From JBMNHG01 sp045627705 (lineage in GTDB: Bacteria; Verrucomicrobiota; Kiritimatiellia; RFP12; JBMNHG01), in contig JAZQOE010000057.1 of the NCBI GenBank assembly GCA_045627705.1, positions 1 to 31,713 of the forward strand: a stretch of 31,713 nt of DNA, given 5' to 3'. The notes below the pieces were generated by a model. That model saw nothing but the letters and a program-made list of their open reading frames with translations, was not told the origin of the DNA and made no database searches. Positions 1 through 6,128 of the stretch are shown piece after piece. A program made the position numbers and the translations under genes. Every line of letters starts with the position of its first letter. The stretch's first letter is position 1.

Positions 1-475
1 GTCCGTTCGTCTGGGCGGCCCTGGTCACCACGGTGAACTTCTCCTCGCGCGACACGCCGTCGAACGTGCCTGCGGCGAAGCGGGAGCCATAGCGCGCGAT
101 GAAATCGTCGAGCATGGCGTTCATGTAGTTCGCGAACTTCGCCTCGAGTCCATCGCCTCCCACGCCGCCGACCTTCGAGAAATCGAGCGCCAGCACCAGA
201 TACCTGTTGCGGTTCGGCGTGGGATTCGCGGCGACGGCGAGGCCGCCGAAGTACCCTTCGAAATTGTCCTTCTCGTTCAGGTCGTAGTAGTACCTGAGCA
301 TATCGACCATGAGCGACTTGCCGAAGCGGCGCGGGCGCACGAAGAAGACAAAGCGCCCAGCCGACTCGATCCGGTCGATGTAGGCAGTCTTGTCAACGTA
401 GTAAAGACCCTCGTTCCGGATTGTCCTGAAATCCGAAACGCCGTAGGGAATACTTGTCGCACCCAACTTGTTCAT
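1..475 (-). CDS. AAA-ATPase-like family protein, N-terminal part (runs off left edge)
   Basis: The visible 158 residues match the start of the AAA-ATPase-like family (the AAA-ATPase_like/DUF1703 type, which usually ends in a PD-(D/E)XK nuclease-like domain outside this window). Diagnostic pieces are YYVDKTAYI at about residue 25, the Walker A-like RPRRFGKS at residues 47-54 with Lys53, and a Walker B-like LVLALDFS near residue 95. The family is abundant in gut Bacteroidota and PVC bacteria, often in many copies, and its role is unclear. I chose the ATG at 475. An in-frame ATG at 493 is possible, but neither has a convincing ribosome binding site. A TACATT hexamer lies 6 nt upstream of the 475 start and could be the -10 box of a leaderless transcript. 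The family call is confident; the biological role is unknown. Confidence 0.85.
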   Translation of the reverse strand, partial: MNKLGATSIPYGVSDFRTIRNEGLYYVDKTAYIDRIESAGRFVFFVRPRRFGKSLMVDMLRYYYDLNEKDNFEGYFGGLAVAANPTPNRNRYLVLALDFSKVGGVGGDGLEAKFANYMNAMLDDFIARYGSRFAAGTFDGVSREEKFTVVTRAAQTNG

Positions 476-534
476 GTCGGCAATGTAGCACATTCCGGGC
501 AGAAAGGAGAAGGAAGAAGTAATTATTGCGGGAA

Positions 535-565
535 CAGCTCTTAAATAGCCTGTCCCTTTAAGCTG
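535..565. repeat. Dispersed palindromic element, copy 1
   Basis: Arms TTAAA and TTTAA, extended by CAGC and GCTG with a 2-nt bulge, enclose TAGCCTGTCCC. The same element with the core TAGTCTGTCCC or close variants occurs at 18906-18945, 27055-27077 and 31439-31469, always between genes. Confidence 0.6.
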
Positions 566-569
566 ATCC

Positions 570-905
570 TTATCCGTCAATTGCCCGGGCGATGCATTCG
601 ACCAACGGGGCCTCGGCATGGCCCTCTGGACGGTCGCAGACAACAACCCGCACCCCGTTCCCACGAAGGACTGTCACGGTGGCGCCCCCGGCAGAGAATG
701 GTTCGGGCTTTGCGCCGCCGGCGAGCACATCCGTGAACCAGTGTCCCCAGTTTTGATAGTCCGTGATCATGACTATGGCTTTGGGCCGGAACACCTCGAC
801 ATCGATTTTGAGGAGTTCCCTGCACTCGTCCATTTGTCGCACGGTCGACAAACAGGATCCCCTCGCCGCATTCCCAGTCGCCTCCCCATTGCGTGCAAAA
901 CAGGC
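570..905 (-). pseudogene. Fragment resembling the C-terminal half of a uracil-DNA-glycosylase-type protein
   Basis: The open frame runs from an in-frame stop at 906-908 to the stop at 570 and has no good start (a TTG at 851 and an ATG at 833 are the only candidates). The translation contains DECRELLKIDVEVFRPKAIV, a hydrophobic strand ending in TDYQNW, and a late VVVCDRPEGHAEAP stretch. This is the order seen in the C-terminal half of UDG-superfamily proteins: a C..LL..E...P helix, a strand ending in a T-G/D turn, and a late RPE motif. The N-terminal half is missing, and only about 25 bp separate the fragment from the next decayed gene, so I treat it as a remnant. It could instead be a short unknown protein. 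The family assignment is weak. Confidence 0.4.
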
Positions 906-931
906 TTAATTCCCGCTTCGCGTGAATAGGT

Positions 932-1163
932 TTACACGACTGTGGAATCGAGTAAAAAGTCCGCCAGGTTGATGTTCAGTACTCCGTTGTCGTCGAACCA
1001 GCGAATGCCAACGTCTTGGCGGACAATGATTTTCTTGAACGAATCCCCCGTCAGCGAGAATGGTTTGAATTCGCTCGTGCGCTTTGCGTCATCACCTTCA
1101 CCCGACCATTCCACATCCGTGAAATCAGGGCCCGCAAATATCTGTCTCTTGCGATCTTCACCA
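932..1163 (-). pseudogene. AAA_14/DUF4143-type ATPase with a large internal deletion
   Basis: An intact start is visible: AGGAGG five nt before the ATG at 1163, followed by MVKIARDRYLRALISR and WNGRVKVMT. This is the usual N-terminus of AAA_14 ATP-binding proteins just before their Walker A loop. Instead of a P-loop the frame then reaches a stop. In another frame the text continues FKPFSLTGDSFKKIIV, DVGIRWFDDNG and LNINLADFLLD, which is the usual extreme C-terminus of the same family. So the two ends of one gene of roughly 400 codons are joined near position 1095, with everything between (Walker A, Walker B and the DUF4143 nuclease-like part) gone and the frame shifted. Both family matches are from memory of the consensus. 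The joining of the two ends is seen directly. Confidence 0.7.
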
Positions 1164-1205
1164 TGTCCTCCTGGATTTTTCGATTTCAAGCCCTTTTAGG
1201 CTCAA

Positions 1206-1219
1206 GTTATCTGTTATCT
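1206..1219 (-). repeat. Two heptanucleotide repeats (AGATAAC x2)
   Basis: On the minus strand this reads AGATAACAGATAAC, directly behind the terminator hairpin at 1220-1244. The same heptamers form longer arrays at 6045-6090 and 18171-18198, and a variant at 31387-31421. Confidence 0.55.
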
Positions 1220-1244
1220 AAAAAACGGGGACACACCCCGTTTT
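1220..1244 (-). terminator. Intrinsic terminator of yccF
   Basis: On the minus strand, AAAACGGGG pairs perfectly with CCCCGTTTT around a 5-nt loop (TGTGT), and the 3' arm runs into six T residues. It starts 13 nt after the yccF stop codon. The loop and arms also match the GGGGACA-type intergenic motif seen elsewhere in the window, so a mobile palindrome may have been recruited as a terminator. Confidence 0.75.
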
Positions 1245-1257
1245 GTCACTTAACCGC

Positions 1258-1719
1258 CTAGTTGGTATTGCCATTGGTTTCGGCCTTGTCAAGCTGTGCG
1301 TTTGCGGCACGCATGCGGGCCGCTGCGGCCACATCTTTCGACACAGTACGCTTGCCGAGCGGGGCGAACGACGCTTGTGCTATTTTGAAGTTTGCCAGTC
1401 CGAATGGAATAAAAACAATGCTGAGGCACTGTGCAACTCCAAGCAGAGCATGTGCGATAGCCAGCCAGAGACCGGAAAACAAACACCAGAAGAAGTTCAA
1501 GACGCCTGTGCCGACGATTCTCTTCTCCCCCACTAGTTCGGCTGGCACGAGTTCCTTTCCGAACGGGAAGAATGCGAAACCCGCCACGCGGAAGCAGCCA
1601 ATCCCAACTGGAATTCCAACAATCGTGACGCACCATATCAGTCCGATCAGAAGCCATGACAGACCGAGGAGGAATCCTCCACCGAATATGAACCAAAGAA
1701 GATTACCGATAAACGCCAT
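1258..1719 (-). CDS. yccF: YccF-family inner membrane protein
   Basis: This 153-aa protein has two YccF (DUF307) units of paired membrane segments. The first is residues 1-50 (LLWFIFGGGFLLGLSWLLIG followed by TIVGIPVGIGCFRVAGFAFFPFG). The second is residues 70-125 (VLNFFWCLFSGLWLAIAHALLG, then SIVFIPFGLANFKIAQASFAPLG). The conserved GIP.G..CF/NFK..  .FFPFG/APLG turn occurs in both. YccF proteins are small inner-membrane proteins of unknown function. The start has a good ribosome binding site (AAAGGAG, spacing about 8). That leader, AAAGGAGTCGTAAT, is nearly identical to the one before the CsgG-like gene at 4700. A terminator-like hairpin at 1834-1871 separates it from the upstream lipoprotein operon, and it has its own terminator at 1220-1244. 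The C-terminal 25 residues are a charged tail beyond the usual domain. Confidence 0.9.
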   Translation of the reverse strand: MAFIGNLLWFIFGGGFLLGLSWLLIGLIWCVTIVGIPVGIGCFRVAGFAFFPFGKELVPAELVGEKRIVGTGVLNFFWCLFSGLWLAIAHALLGVAQCLSIVFIPFGLANFKIAQASFAPLGKRTVSKDVAAAARMRAANAQLDKAETNGNTN

Positions 1720-1833
1720 ATTACGACTCCTTTCCTATGATGATTACTCTCCTATGATCGAACGGAACAGTTCCTCGTCCGCTTTCGATTTGGACAGCGT
1801 AAGATTAGCAGATTCGGATTACAGACGGATGAC

Positions 1834-1871
1834 AAAAAACGGCCCGTCGACAAGAGGCATCTGCGGTCCGT
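1834..1871 (-). terminator. Probable intrinsic terminator of the lipoprotein operon
   Basis: On the minus strand ACGGACC and GGGCCGT form a 7-bp stem with one A-G mismatch around a 19-nt loop, followed by six T residues (A-run at 1834-1839). It lies about 20 nt after the stop of the lipoprotein gene at 1893. The loop is long and the stem imperfect, so this is moderate evidence. Confidence 0.45.
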
Positions 1872-1892
1872 GTGTAAGCTACGATCGGAGGA

Positions 1893-2801
1893 CTACTTCA
1901 ATCTCATGGATTGATTGTACGGGTCAGGTGTGACAAACATTTGCAGGTCGTTTGCACCGTCCTTCATTCTCGACCAGATGCCGAGTGCTTCAGGATCGGT
2001 ATTGTTCGGTACAACCACCTTGAATGCGGCTTTCTCGGCCATGACTGCATCAACGTCAAGCAACGCCACAACAATGGGCGATCCTTCAACCATCGTGAAG
2101 ATCTTGTAACTTGAATTGTCCTTGAAGCCGATGTTTTCTCCGCCGACGGTGTTGATTTTGACAAGCGGCTCCTGTCCCTGCCCATTCTCAATGCAACGCA
2201 CGTTAGCGACTTTTGCCGCAGGAGGGAAGTGTTTGTTTATCTCGCTCTCAAGCAATTTATAGGCCTCTTCAAAAGCCTTGATGAGAAGTCCCTTCCTGTC
2301 CGGTTCCTTAACCTGGCCAAATACGCTGGGGACTTCAACCTTGCAGACACCGTCAAGATTGATTGCCTCCGTGGCTTCACCGTCAAGATTGTCTGTCATT
2401 TTGACATCGAGCATCACCTTGCAGATGAAACACACGCCTTCGCGGCCGGTATCCTTTATCCGCACTGGCTGGTCGATAAAATCCACAAAGGGCTTTATGG
2501 TGATATCCGAATCGACCGTCTGCGGCAATTCTCCGAAGGCGTTCGGCATATAGACATGAAACCTCTTGGCCTGAATCATCTTCGTCTTCACTGTTTCGAC
2601 AAACTGCTGGGCAAGGCCAGGCAGAAGCGCCCGTCCGTCCGTCGTCATCGGCCCGTGCATCGTGATGTTGATATCCGCTTTCGTCTTGCCAAGATTTGGC
2701 GGCAGACTCCAGTTAATAGGCGGCTGCGGCGGAGTGGTGCCACACCCGGCGACGACGGCCGCGATCAAACACATGGCAAGCCATGTACGGTAGTTTTTCA
2801 T
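1893..2801 (-). CDS. Exported lipoprotein, possible CsgG/FlgT-like fold
   Basis: About 302 aa. The N-terminus is a clear lipoprotein signal (MKNYRTW..., lipobox VVAGC with Cys20). I do not recognise a named family. The layout resembles CsgG-type proteins: a helix-strand unit LLPGLAQQFVETVKTKM...RFHVYMP at about residues 65-95, then a long alpha/beta region. A C-terminal small-barrel-like stretch runs VKINTVGGENIGFKDNSSY to VALLDVDAVMAEKAAFKVV, parallel in layout to the FlgT-like end of the CsgG-like protein at 3729-4700. I start it at 2801 because GGACGG lies 6 nt upstream. An ATG at 2807 has no spacing for a ribosome binding site. It begins a few nt after the 47-aa lipoprotein gene and is the last gene of the operon. 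The CsgG-like relation is an inference. Confidence 0.75.
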   Translation of the reverse strand: MKNYRTWLAMCLIAAVVAGCGTTPPQPPINWSLPPNLGKTKADINITMHGPMTTDGRALLPGLAQQFVETVKTKMIQAKRFHVYMPNAFGELPQTVDSDITIKPFVDFIDQPVRIKDTGREGVCFICKVMLDVKMTDNLDGEATEAINLDGVCKVEVPSVFGQVKEPDRKGLLIKAFEEAYKLLESEINKHFPPAAKVANVRCIENGQGQEPLVKINTVGGENIGFKDNSSYKIFTMVEGSPIVVALLDVDAVMAEKAAFKVVVPNNTDPEALGIWSRMKDGANDLQMFVTPDPYNQSMRLK

Positions 2802-2815
2802 TGTCATCCGTCCCG

Positions 2816-2959
2816 TTAATTCGTGTGTGATTCAAAAGAGTTGACGTGATCCTCGGTGGTATCGGGCGGTTCCGGCAGAGAGGAACAGCCGACGGCACCT
2901 GCAAGCAACAAGCCTGCAAGTGCCGCGATTCCGATTGTCAGCGAAATTCTGGCGGACAT
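2816..2959 (-). CDS. 47-aa small lipoprotein
   Basis: A very short gene. Its N-terminus (MSARISLTIG..., hydrophobic core ending AGAVGC) is a complete lipoprotein signal with Cys25, followed by only 22 residues rich in Pro, Glu, Asp and Thr (CSSLPEPPDTTEDHVNSF). Its ATG overlaps the stop of the preceding lipoprotein gene (TAATG), the usual mark of translational coupling, and the next gene starts about 10 nt after its stop. Processing would leave a 23-residue acylated peptide. I do not recognise a family. Small lipoproteins of this kind can be cofactors of larger outer-membrane lipoproteins or entericidin-like. The perfect lipobox, the coupled start and the position inside an operon argue that it is real despite its size. 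Confidence 0.75.
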   Translation of the reverse strand: MSARISLTIGIAALAGLLLAGAVGCSSLPEPPDTTEDHVNSFESHTN

Positions 2960-3672
2960 TAGTTCACCTTGGACTGGAACCCGTCGACGACAGCCTGAAG
3001 CGCCTCGGTTTCGGCAGCCTTGTCGCCGCTCAGGGTCTTCAAGAGGTCAACGCTCTTGATAAGGGTGTTGACGCGCTCACCGACCTGCGCGGCAGCTCCG
3101 GTCAACTTGACGAGCTTGAGCGGATTCTTGCAGCCGGCCTTGATCTCGTCGATGGCCTTGGGCATGTTCTTGGAAAGTTCCACGTACTTCGGCAGACGGT
3201 CAAGGGCCGTGGCGAGCATGGCGTTCTTGCCGTCCTGCTGCTGGCGGACAAAGGCAAATCCGTCCTTGAGCTTGGCCACGGCATCCGCGCCGTAGTTCTT
3301 TGTCCAGTCTTCAAGGACATCGTTTTCGGTCTTGCCGTTTTCCTTGGCTTTGGCGACATCCTCATTGAACTGGGCGACAGCTCCAGTGTAGCCTTCCTTG
3401 TCGGCTTCAATCATCGGCTTGACGACATCCTCGATGTAAAGGCCGGTCTGGGTGCTGACTTCCTGGCCGATGCCGTCGATCTGGGCGAATCCCAGGTTCT
3501 CGTATGCGTAGGGCGGAATGGACTTGAACTCCTCCCATTTCGCCGTGAACCCTTTTTCTGGCGGAATGTCTGAGTCGTTGTCCGGCGATCCGCCGCCTCT
3601 CGGCGTCCCGCATCCCGTGACCAGTGCCGCGATTCCGACGCTTGCGATTCCAAGCATGACGAACTTATTCAT
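2959..3672 (-). CDS. Exported helical lipoprotein
   Basis: 237 aa. The signal has lipobox LVTGC (Cys21) followed by a Gly/Asp-rich linker to about residue 38. The rest is predominantly helical and charged, with a region near 90-150 (FNEDVAKAKENGKTENDV, YGADAVAKLKDGFAFVRQQQ) and a C-terminal helical bundle ending SKVN. I recognise no family. The start at 3672 has an AAAGG ribosome binding site with about 9-nt spacing. It sits between the CsgG-like gene (56-nt gap) and the 47-aa lipoprotein (stop/start overlap). This suggests that the four products act together at the outer membrane. Likely location: the periplasmic face of an outer membrane, by lipid anchor. Confidence 0.8.
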   Translation of the reverse strand: MNKFVMLGIASVGIAALVTGCGTPRGGGSPDNDSDIPPEKGFTAKWEEFKSIPPYAYENLGFAQIDGIGQEVSTQTGLYIEDVVKPMIEADKEGYTGAVAQFNEDVAKAKENGKTENDVLEDWTKNYGADAVAKLKDGFAFVRQQQDGKNAMLATALDRLPKYVELSKNMPKAIDEIKAGCKNPLKLVKLTGAAAQVGERVNTLIKSVDLLKTLSGDKAAETEALQAVVDGFQSKVN

Positions 3673-3728
3673 TCTGAGTTACCTTTCTGTCGTGGGGTTG
3701 TTAGATTTGCCGCCGACATGACGGCAAG

Positions 3729-4700
3729 TTAAAATGTGGCCTCGAATTCCGAATTGCGCTTCTTCTTGGCTTCAATCTGCTCCCGCCGCAAGGTTTCCGC
3801 GCTGACGCGGCGAAGGATGTAACCGACCTTGAGGTCGTCAAGCTTGAGATCGCCAACGGGAACCGCGTCGGACATCTTCGGCCCCACGCGCGAGATGCTG
3901 ACCCGCCCGACATCGTCGCCATCGCAGCCGAGCGATTCCCCAGTGTCGGGATCGAAGATTTCCTCGCCATCCTCAACCACGTCGAAGACATCGTCGACTT
4001 TAACTTCCTCGTCGGTCATGTTGATCTTCACGGAGTCGCGCCCCACCCTCACGATCTTCGAGGGGAAGCTGACGTCCCGGAGCGCGTCGACCACCATGTG
4101 CGCGGCCTCGTCAACGGCCGCCCGCTCGCACTGCGTCACGACATTGCCCGCGACCTCCGTGTTTCCCTGAATCTGGCGGGATTCCGCCCCGACGCCGGTC
4201 ACCGACTTCGCCGCGAGAATCTTGCCGGTTTCGGCATTGGTGATCTTGAGCTGGACTTCGACTTTGATGCGGACATTCCCGCTCCCGATGCCGCCAACGC
4301 CAGTAGTTGCGGTGTCAACCCCGAAAAAGAGGATGTTGCCGTAGATCACATAGCCGGCGGCCTTCATTTTCCCGGCCTGCGGCGCATCGGCGTCATCGCC
4401 GTTCGTGACGCCGGCGCCGATGAGATTCAGCTCGCTCAAGGCGTTGGCAAGCTGTTCGCGCTCGACGACATCGAACTTCCTCGTGCCAATGACGGCCTGC
4501 TGGATTCGCGCCCGAAGCGTCTCAAGCTGATTGGCCTCGACATTCGCCTTGTTATCGAACTTGTCGACGGCGACGACCATTTTTGAGCGTACGGCGGGCG
4601 CTTTCGCGGGCGCGGCCGCCTCCCCTTCCTGCGCCTGAACGCAAGGGATAACCGCTGCCAGGGCAATCGCCCCGGCGAGAATTGTCTTGTACAAGTCCAT
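3729..4700 (-). CDS. CsgG-like secreted/outer-membrane protein with FlgT-like C-terminus
   Basis: 323 aa. A signal peptide (MDLYKTILAGAIALAAVIPC..., cleavage after VQAQ) is followed by the CsgG/LpoB-type core: KMVVAVDKFDNKANVE at about 40-55, the helix LETLRARIQQAVIGTRKFDV, VEREQLANALSELNL at about 80-95, and YVIYGNILFFGV near 133. A strand and helix with GKILAAKSVTGVG and AVDEAAHMVVDAL follow. The last 110 residues (VKVDDVFDVVEDG, DVGRVSISRVG, GDLKLDDLKVGYILRR) resemble the FlgT/flagellar-assembly C-terminal domain often found with CsgG. In other bacteria CsgG forms a peptide-secretion pore and LpoB activates penicillin-binding proteins; here no curli genes are nearby. There is no lipobox Cys after the signal, unlike true CsgG. 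The ribosome binding site is AAAGGAG with good spacing. Confidence 0.82.
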   Translation of the reverse strand: MDLYKTILAGAIALAAVIPCVQAQEGEAAAPAKAPAVRSKMVVAVDKFDNKANVEANQLETLRARIQQAVIGTRKFDVVEREQLANALSELNLIGAGVTNGDDADAPQAGKMKAAGYVIYGNILFFGVDTATTGVGGIGSGNVRIKVEVQLKITNAETGKILAAKSVTGVGAESRQIQGNTEVAGNVVTQCERAAVDEAAHMVVDALRDVSFPSKIVRVGRDSVKINMTDEEVKVDDVFDVVEDGEEIFDPDTGESLGCDGDDVGRVSISRVGPKMSDAVPVGDLKLDDLKVGYILRRVSAETLRREQIEAKKKRNSEFEATF

Positions 4701-4736
4701 TACGACTCCTTTGTTGTGTTGGTTGTTGTTACTGAT

Positions 4737-5360
4737 TCAGAGGTTGGTGAAATCGACGGGGAGGATTCCGCTTTTGACAAGACGAAATCCGTCCTTTGTC
4801 TTTTCGAACACGGCCGTCACCCTGCGCGGCGGCATCTTCTTCTTCATGAACTTCAAGTCAAGAAGAAGCAGGTGGCCCGCGGCATTTTCGGGATCTTCCG
4901 CGACGACGACCACGGAATCCAGACCACCGGTCTTCTCGGCATCCGAAGTAAACAAGGCCATGAACTTGCCGAACTCGACCCGGGTCCGGTATCGCGCCGA
5001 CATGCAGTAATACATGGCCTCGAAGTTCTCGGCTCTCCACATTCGGCAGAAGTAAACTGCAAGAGCCTTCGGCGTTGCGGCCTCCTCTGCGGGCGGGAGC
5101 GGCGGCAGTTCTTCGGCCGCCCGCACGGCTGGCTCCGCCTGGACAGGCGAAACGATTTGGACGGGTTGGGCAACGGGATCCGCCGACGACTGGTTGGCTG
5201 CGTCCGTCTGCGGCTGAGGCGCATCCGTGACTTCGATAGTGATTTTGACGTTGTGGCTACCGCCTGCTTCTCCGCCCAAAGCCTGAAAAGACTGCGCCGA
5301 GGCCTCATTGAGACATAAAATGAGTATCGCCATTGAACCCAGAATCGCAATTCTTGCCAT
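4737..5360 (-). CDS. Secreted protein with Pro/Ala linker and NTF2-like C-terminal domain
   Basis: 207 aa from the ATG at 5360. A signal peptide MARIAILGSMAILILCLNEA is cleaved after ASA (residue 22). Residues 35-100 are a low-complexity Pro/Ala/Glu/Gln linker (SPVQAEPAVRAAEELPPLPP). The last 105 residues (TPKALAVYFCRMWRAENFEA to VKSGILPVDF) look like one helix followed by a curved sheet, as in NTF2-like/DUF4878-type domains; that fold call is an inference. A GTG at 5432 would add 24 residues in front of the signal peptide and is less likely. It is the first gene of the minus-strand operon running to 1893, 36 nt before the CsgG-like gene. Confidence 0.7.
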   Translation of the reverse strand: MARIAILGSMAILILCLNEASAQSFQALGGEAGGSHNVKITIEVTDAPQPQTDAANQSSADPVAQPVQIVSPVQAEPAVRAAEELPPLPPAEEAATPKALAVYFCRMWRAENFEAMYYCMSARYRTRVEFGKFMALFTSDAEKTGGLDSVVVVAEDPENAAGHLLLLDLKFMKKKMPPRRVTAVFEKTKDGFRLVKSGILPVDFTNL

Positions 5361-5484
5361 TTCCTGCACCTTTTGAGTCACAACAAAATCAAAACACCGA
5401 CCTATAGGCCGTCGTAGAGCAACTGTTTTCACGTATGATTCCGTCCTTCTTAATGAAATCTTACATGGAAAAGGAAAAATTTTT

Positions 5485-5501
5485 ATGCCAGTTTATGGCA
5501 T
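5485..5501. promoter_or_regulatory. Short inverted repeat upstream of the lipoprotein operon
   Basis: ATGCCA and TGGCAT are separated by GTTTA, next to an A/T-rich stretch, about 125 nt before the first gene of the operon. The size and symmetry fit a repressor or activator site, but nothing else supports this. Confidence 0.3.
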
Positions 5502-5584
5502 GCGATTTGCCGTTCTGGGTTTACTCGTGGACAGACACCAATCTTGATTTTGTGTGATTGATGACAAACAATTAACGATTAGCG

Positions 5585-5610
5585 CCAAAAATCGCGGTCT
5601 GTCCCCATTC
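5585..5610 (+). repeat. Left copy of a 26-bp inverted repeat (GGGGACAG family)
   Basis: Reads CCAAAAATCGCGG followed by TCTGTCCCCATTC. Its reverse complement recurs with two mismatches at 6017-6042, so the two copies bound a 458-bp segment. Confidence 0.7.
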
Positions 5611-5693
5611 ATAGTGACCGAACCACTTTTCCGCATCCTCACGGCGAATCTCCATACGCCCCGATGTTGTTCTTGAGGTTGCGCTTTCAGGGC

Positions 5694-5737
5694 AAAAAAA
5701 GCGTGCCTCGTCTCGATATCTCAACCGAGGCACCGCT
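5694..5737 (-). terminator. Intrinsic terminator of the candidate small RNA
   Basis: On the minus strand AGCGGTGCCTCG pairs with CGAGGCACGCT (one bulged base, 11 pairs) around a 15-nt loop, and seven T residues follow immediately. This is among the clearest terminator shapes in the window, and no protein gene lies upstream of it on this strand. Confidence 0.8.
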
Positions 5738-5950
5738 AAGAGCCCACCAGGAAGTATTAAGACGGGCACGCAGAGACGGGCGCTAATAGCGCCAACCCTG
5801 CGTAGCCACATTCTTGCTTCCTGATTGAAAATTAGCGGTTTTCGATTGAAGCAATCAGAATGCGCTTGCGCACATTAGTCGGATGCGATATTGGCGAAGG
5901 GCGTCGCATCCGTTATTTCGTCCACACAATGCCCAATATTGGGCGGACAT
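5694..5950 (-). ncRNA. Candidate structured small RNA or leader RNA
   Basis: About 257 nt between a sigma70-like promoter (5955-5984) and an intrinsic terminator (5694-5737). Stems visible by eye: a 14-bp perfect palindrome at 5931-5944; GGATGCGA/TCGCATCC at 5881-5888 and 5904-5911; CTGATTG/CAATCAG at 5821-5827 and 5852-5858. A competing pair is TTGCTTC/GAAGCAA at 5814-5820 and 5848-5854. A nested stem has ACGCAG/CTGCGT outside (5768-5773, 5798-5803) and GGCGCT/AGCGCC inside. An exact 8-nt complement between 5832-5839 and 5732-5739 links the upstream loop to the foot of the terminator stem, which would allow an antiterminator or a closing helix. I recognise no Rfam family; SRP, tmRNA, RNase P and 6S signatures are absent. 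It could be a trans-acting RNA or an attenuator of the operon starting at 5360. Existence is inferred from sequence shape only. Confidence 0.55.
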
Positions 5951-5954
5951 TGAG

Positions 5955-5984
5955 ATTGTCCCATATCGCCATTCGCGCAGTCAA
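5955..5984 (-). promoter_or_regulatory. Sigma70-like promoter for the candidate small RNA
   Basis: On the minus strand TTGACT (5984-5979) and GACAAT (5960-5955) are 18 nt apart. The -35 box matches consensus at five of six positions and the -10 box at four of six. Predicted transcription start is near 5950. Confidence 0.5.
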
Positions 5985-6016
5985 GCGCATTTTTGAAACA
6001 CGCAGACATGCGCCGC

Positions 6017-6042
6017 GGATGGGGACAGACCACGATTTTTGG
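6017..6042 (-). repeat. Right copy of the 26-bp inverted repeat (GGGGACAG family)
   Basis: Plus strand reads GGATGGGGACAGACC then ACGATTTTTGG, the reverse complement of 5585-5610 with two mismatches. It is immediately followed by the heptamer array. Confidence 0.7.
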
Positions 6043-6044
6043 AA

Positions 6045-6090
6045 AGATAACAGATAACAGGTAACAGATAACAGTGAACAGATAACAAGT
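6045..6090 (+). repeat. Heptanucleotide tandem array
   Basis: Six heptamers in exact register: AGATAAC, AGATAAC, AGGTAAC, AGATAAC, AGTGAAC, AGATAAC, then AAGT. It resembles the short tandemly repeated repetitive (STRR) heptamers of cyanobacteria in form, though not in sequence. Confidence 0.8.
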
Positions 6091-6128
6091 GTCGCGGGGG
6101 GCTGCCGCCGCCCGCAAATAAGATTTCA

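Larger units (their letters stand above)
5361..5693. other. Gene-free leader region of the lipoprotein operon
   Basis: No protein gene is supported here. It contains the inverted repeat at 5485-5501, an A/T-rich stretch just beside it, the left copy (5585-5610) of a 26-bp inverted repeat, and the end of the structured RNA at 5694. An operon promoter must lie here or upstream, but I see no convincing -35/-10 pair. Confidence 0.5.

Noticed and set aside
5694..5950. Known housekeeping RNA (SRP RNA, tmRNA, RNase P RNA, 6S RNA)
   Set aside because: The conserved cores that I know for these RNAs are absent, and the fold is a series of separate stems. CAGGAAGCAAG only loosely recalls the SRP GGAAG loop.
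5860..6057. 65-codon plus-strand frame starting MRLRTLVGCDIGEG
   Set aside because: It has no ribosome binding site, overlaps the palindromes of the candidate RNA and its promoter, and ends in the repeat elements.
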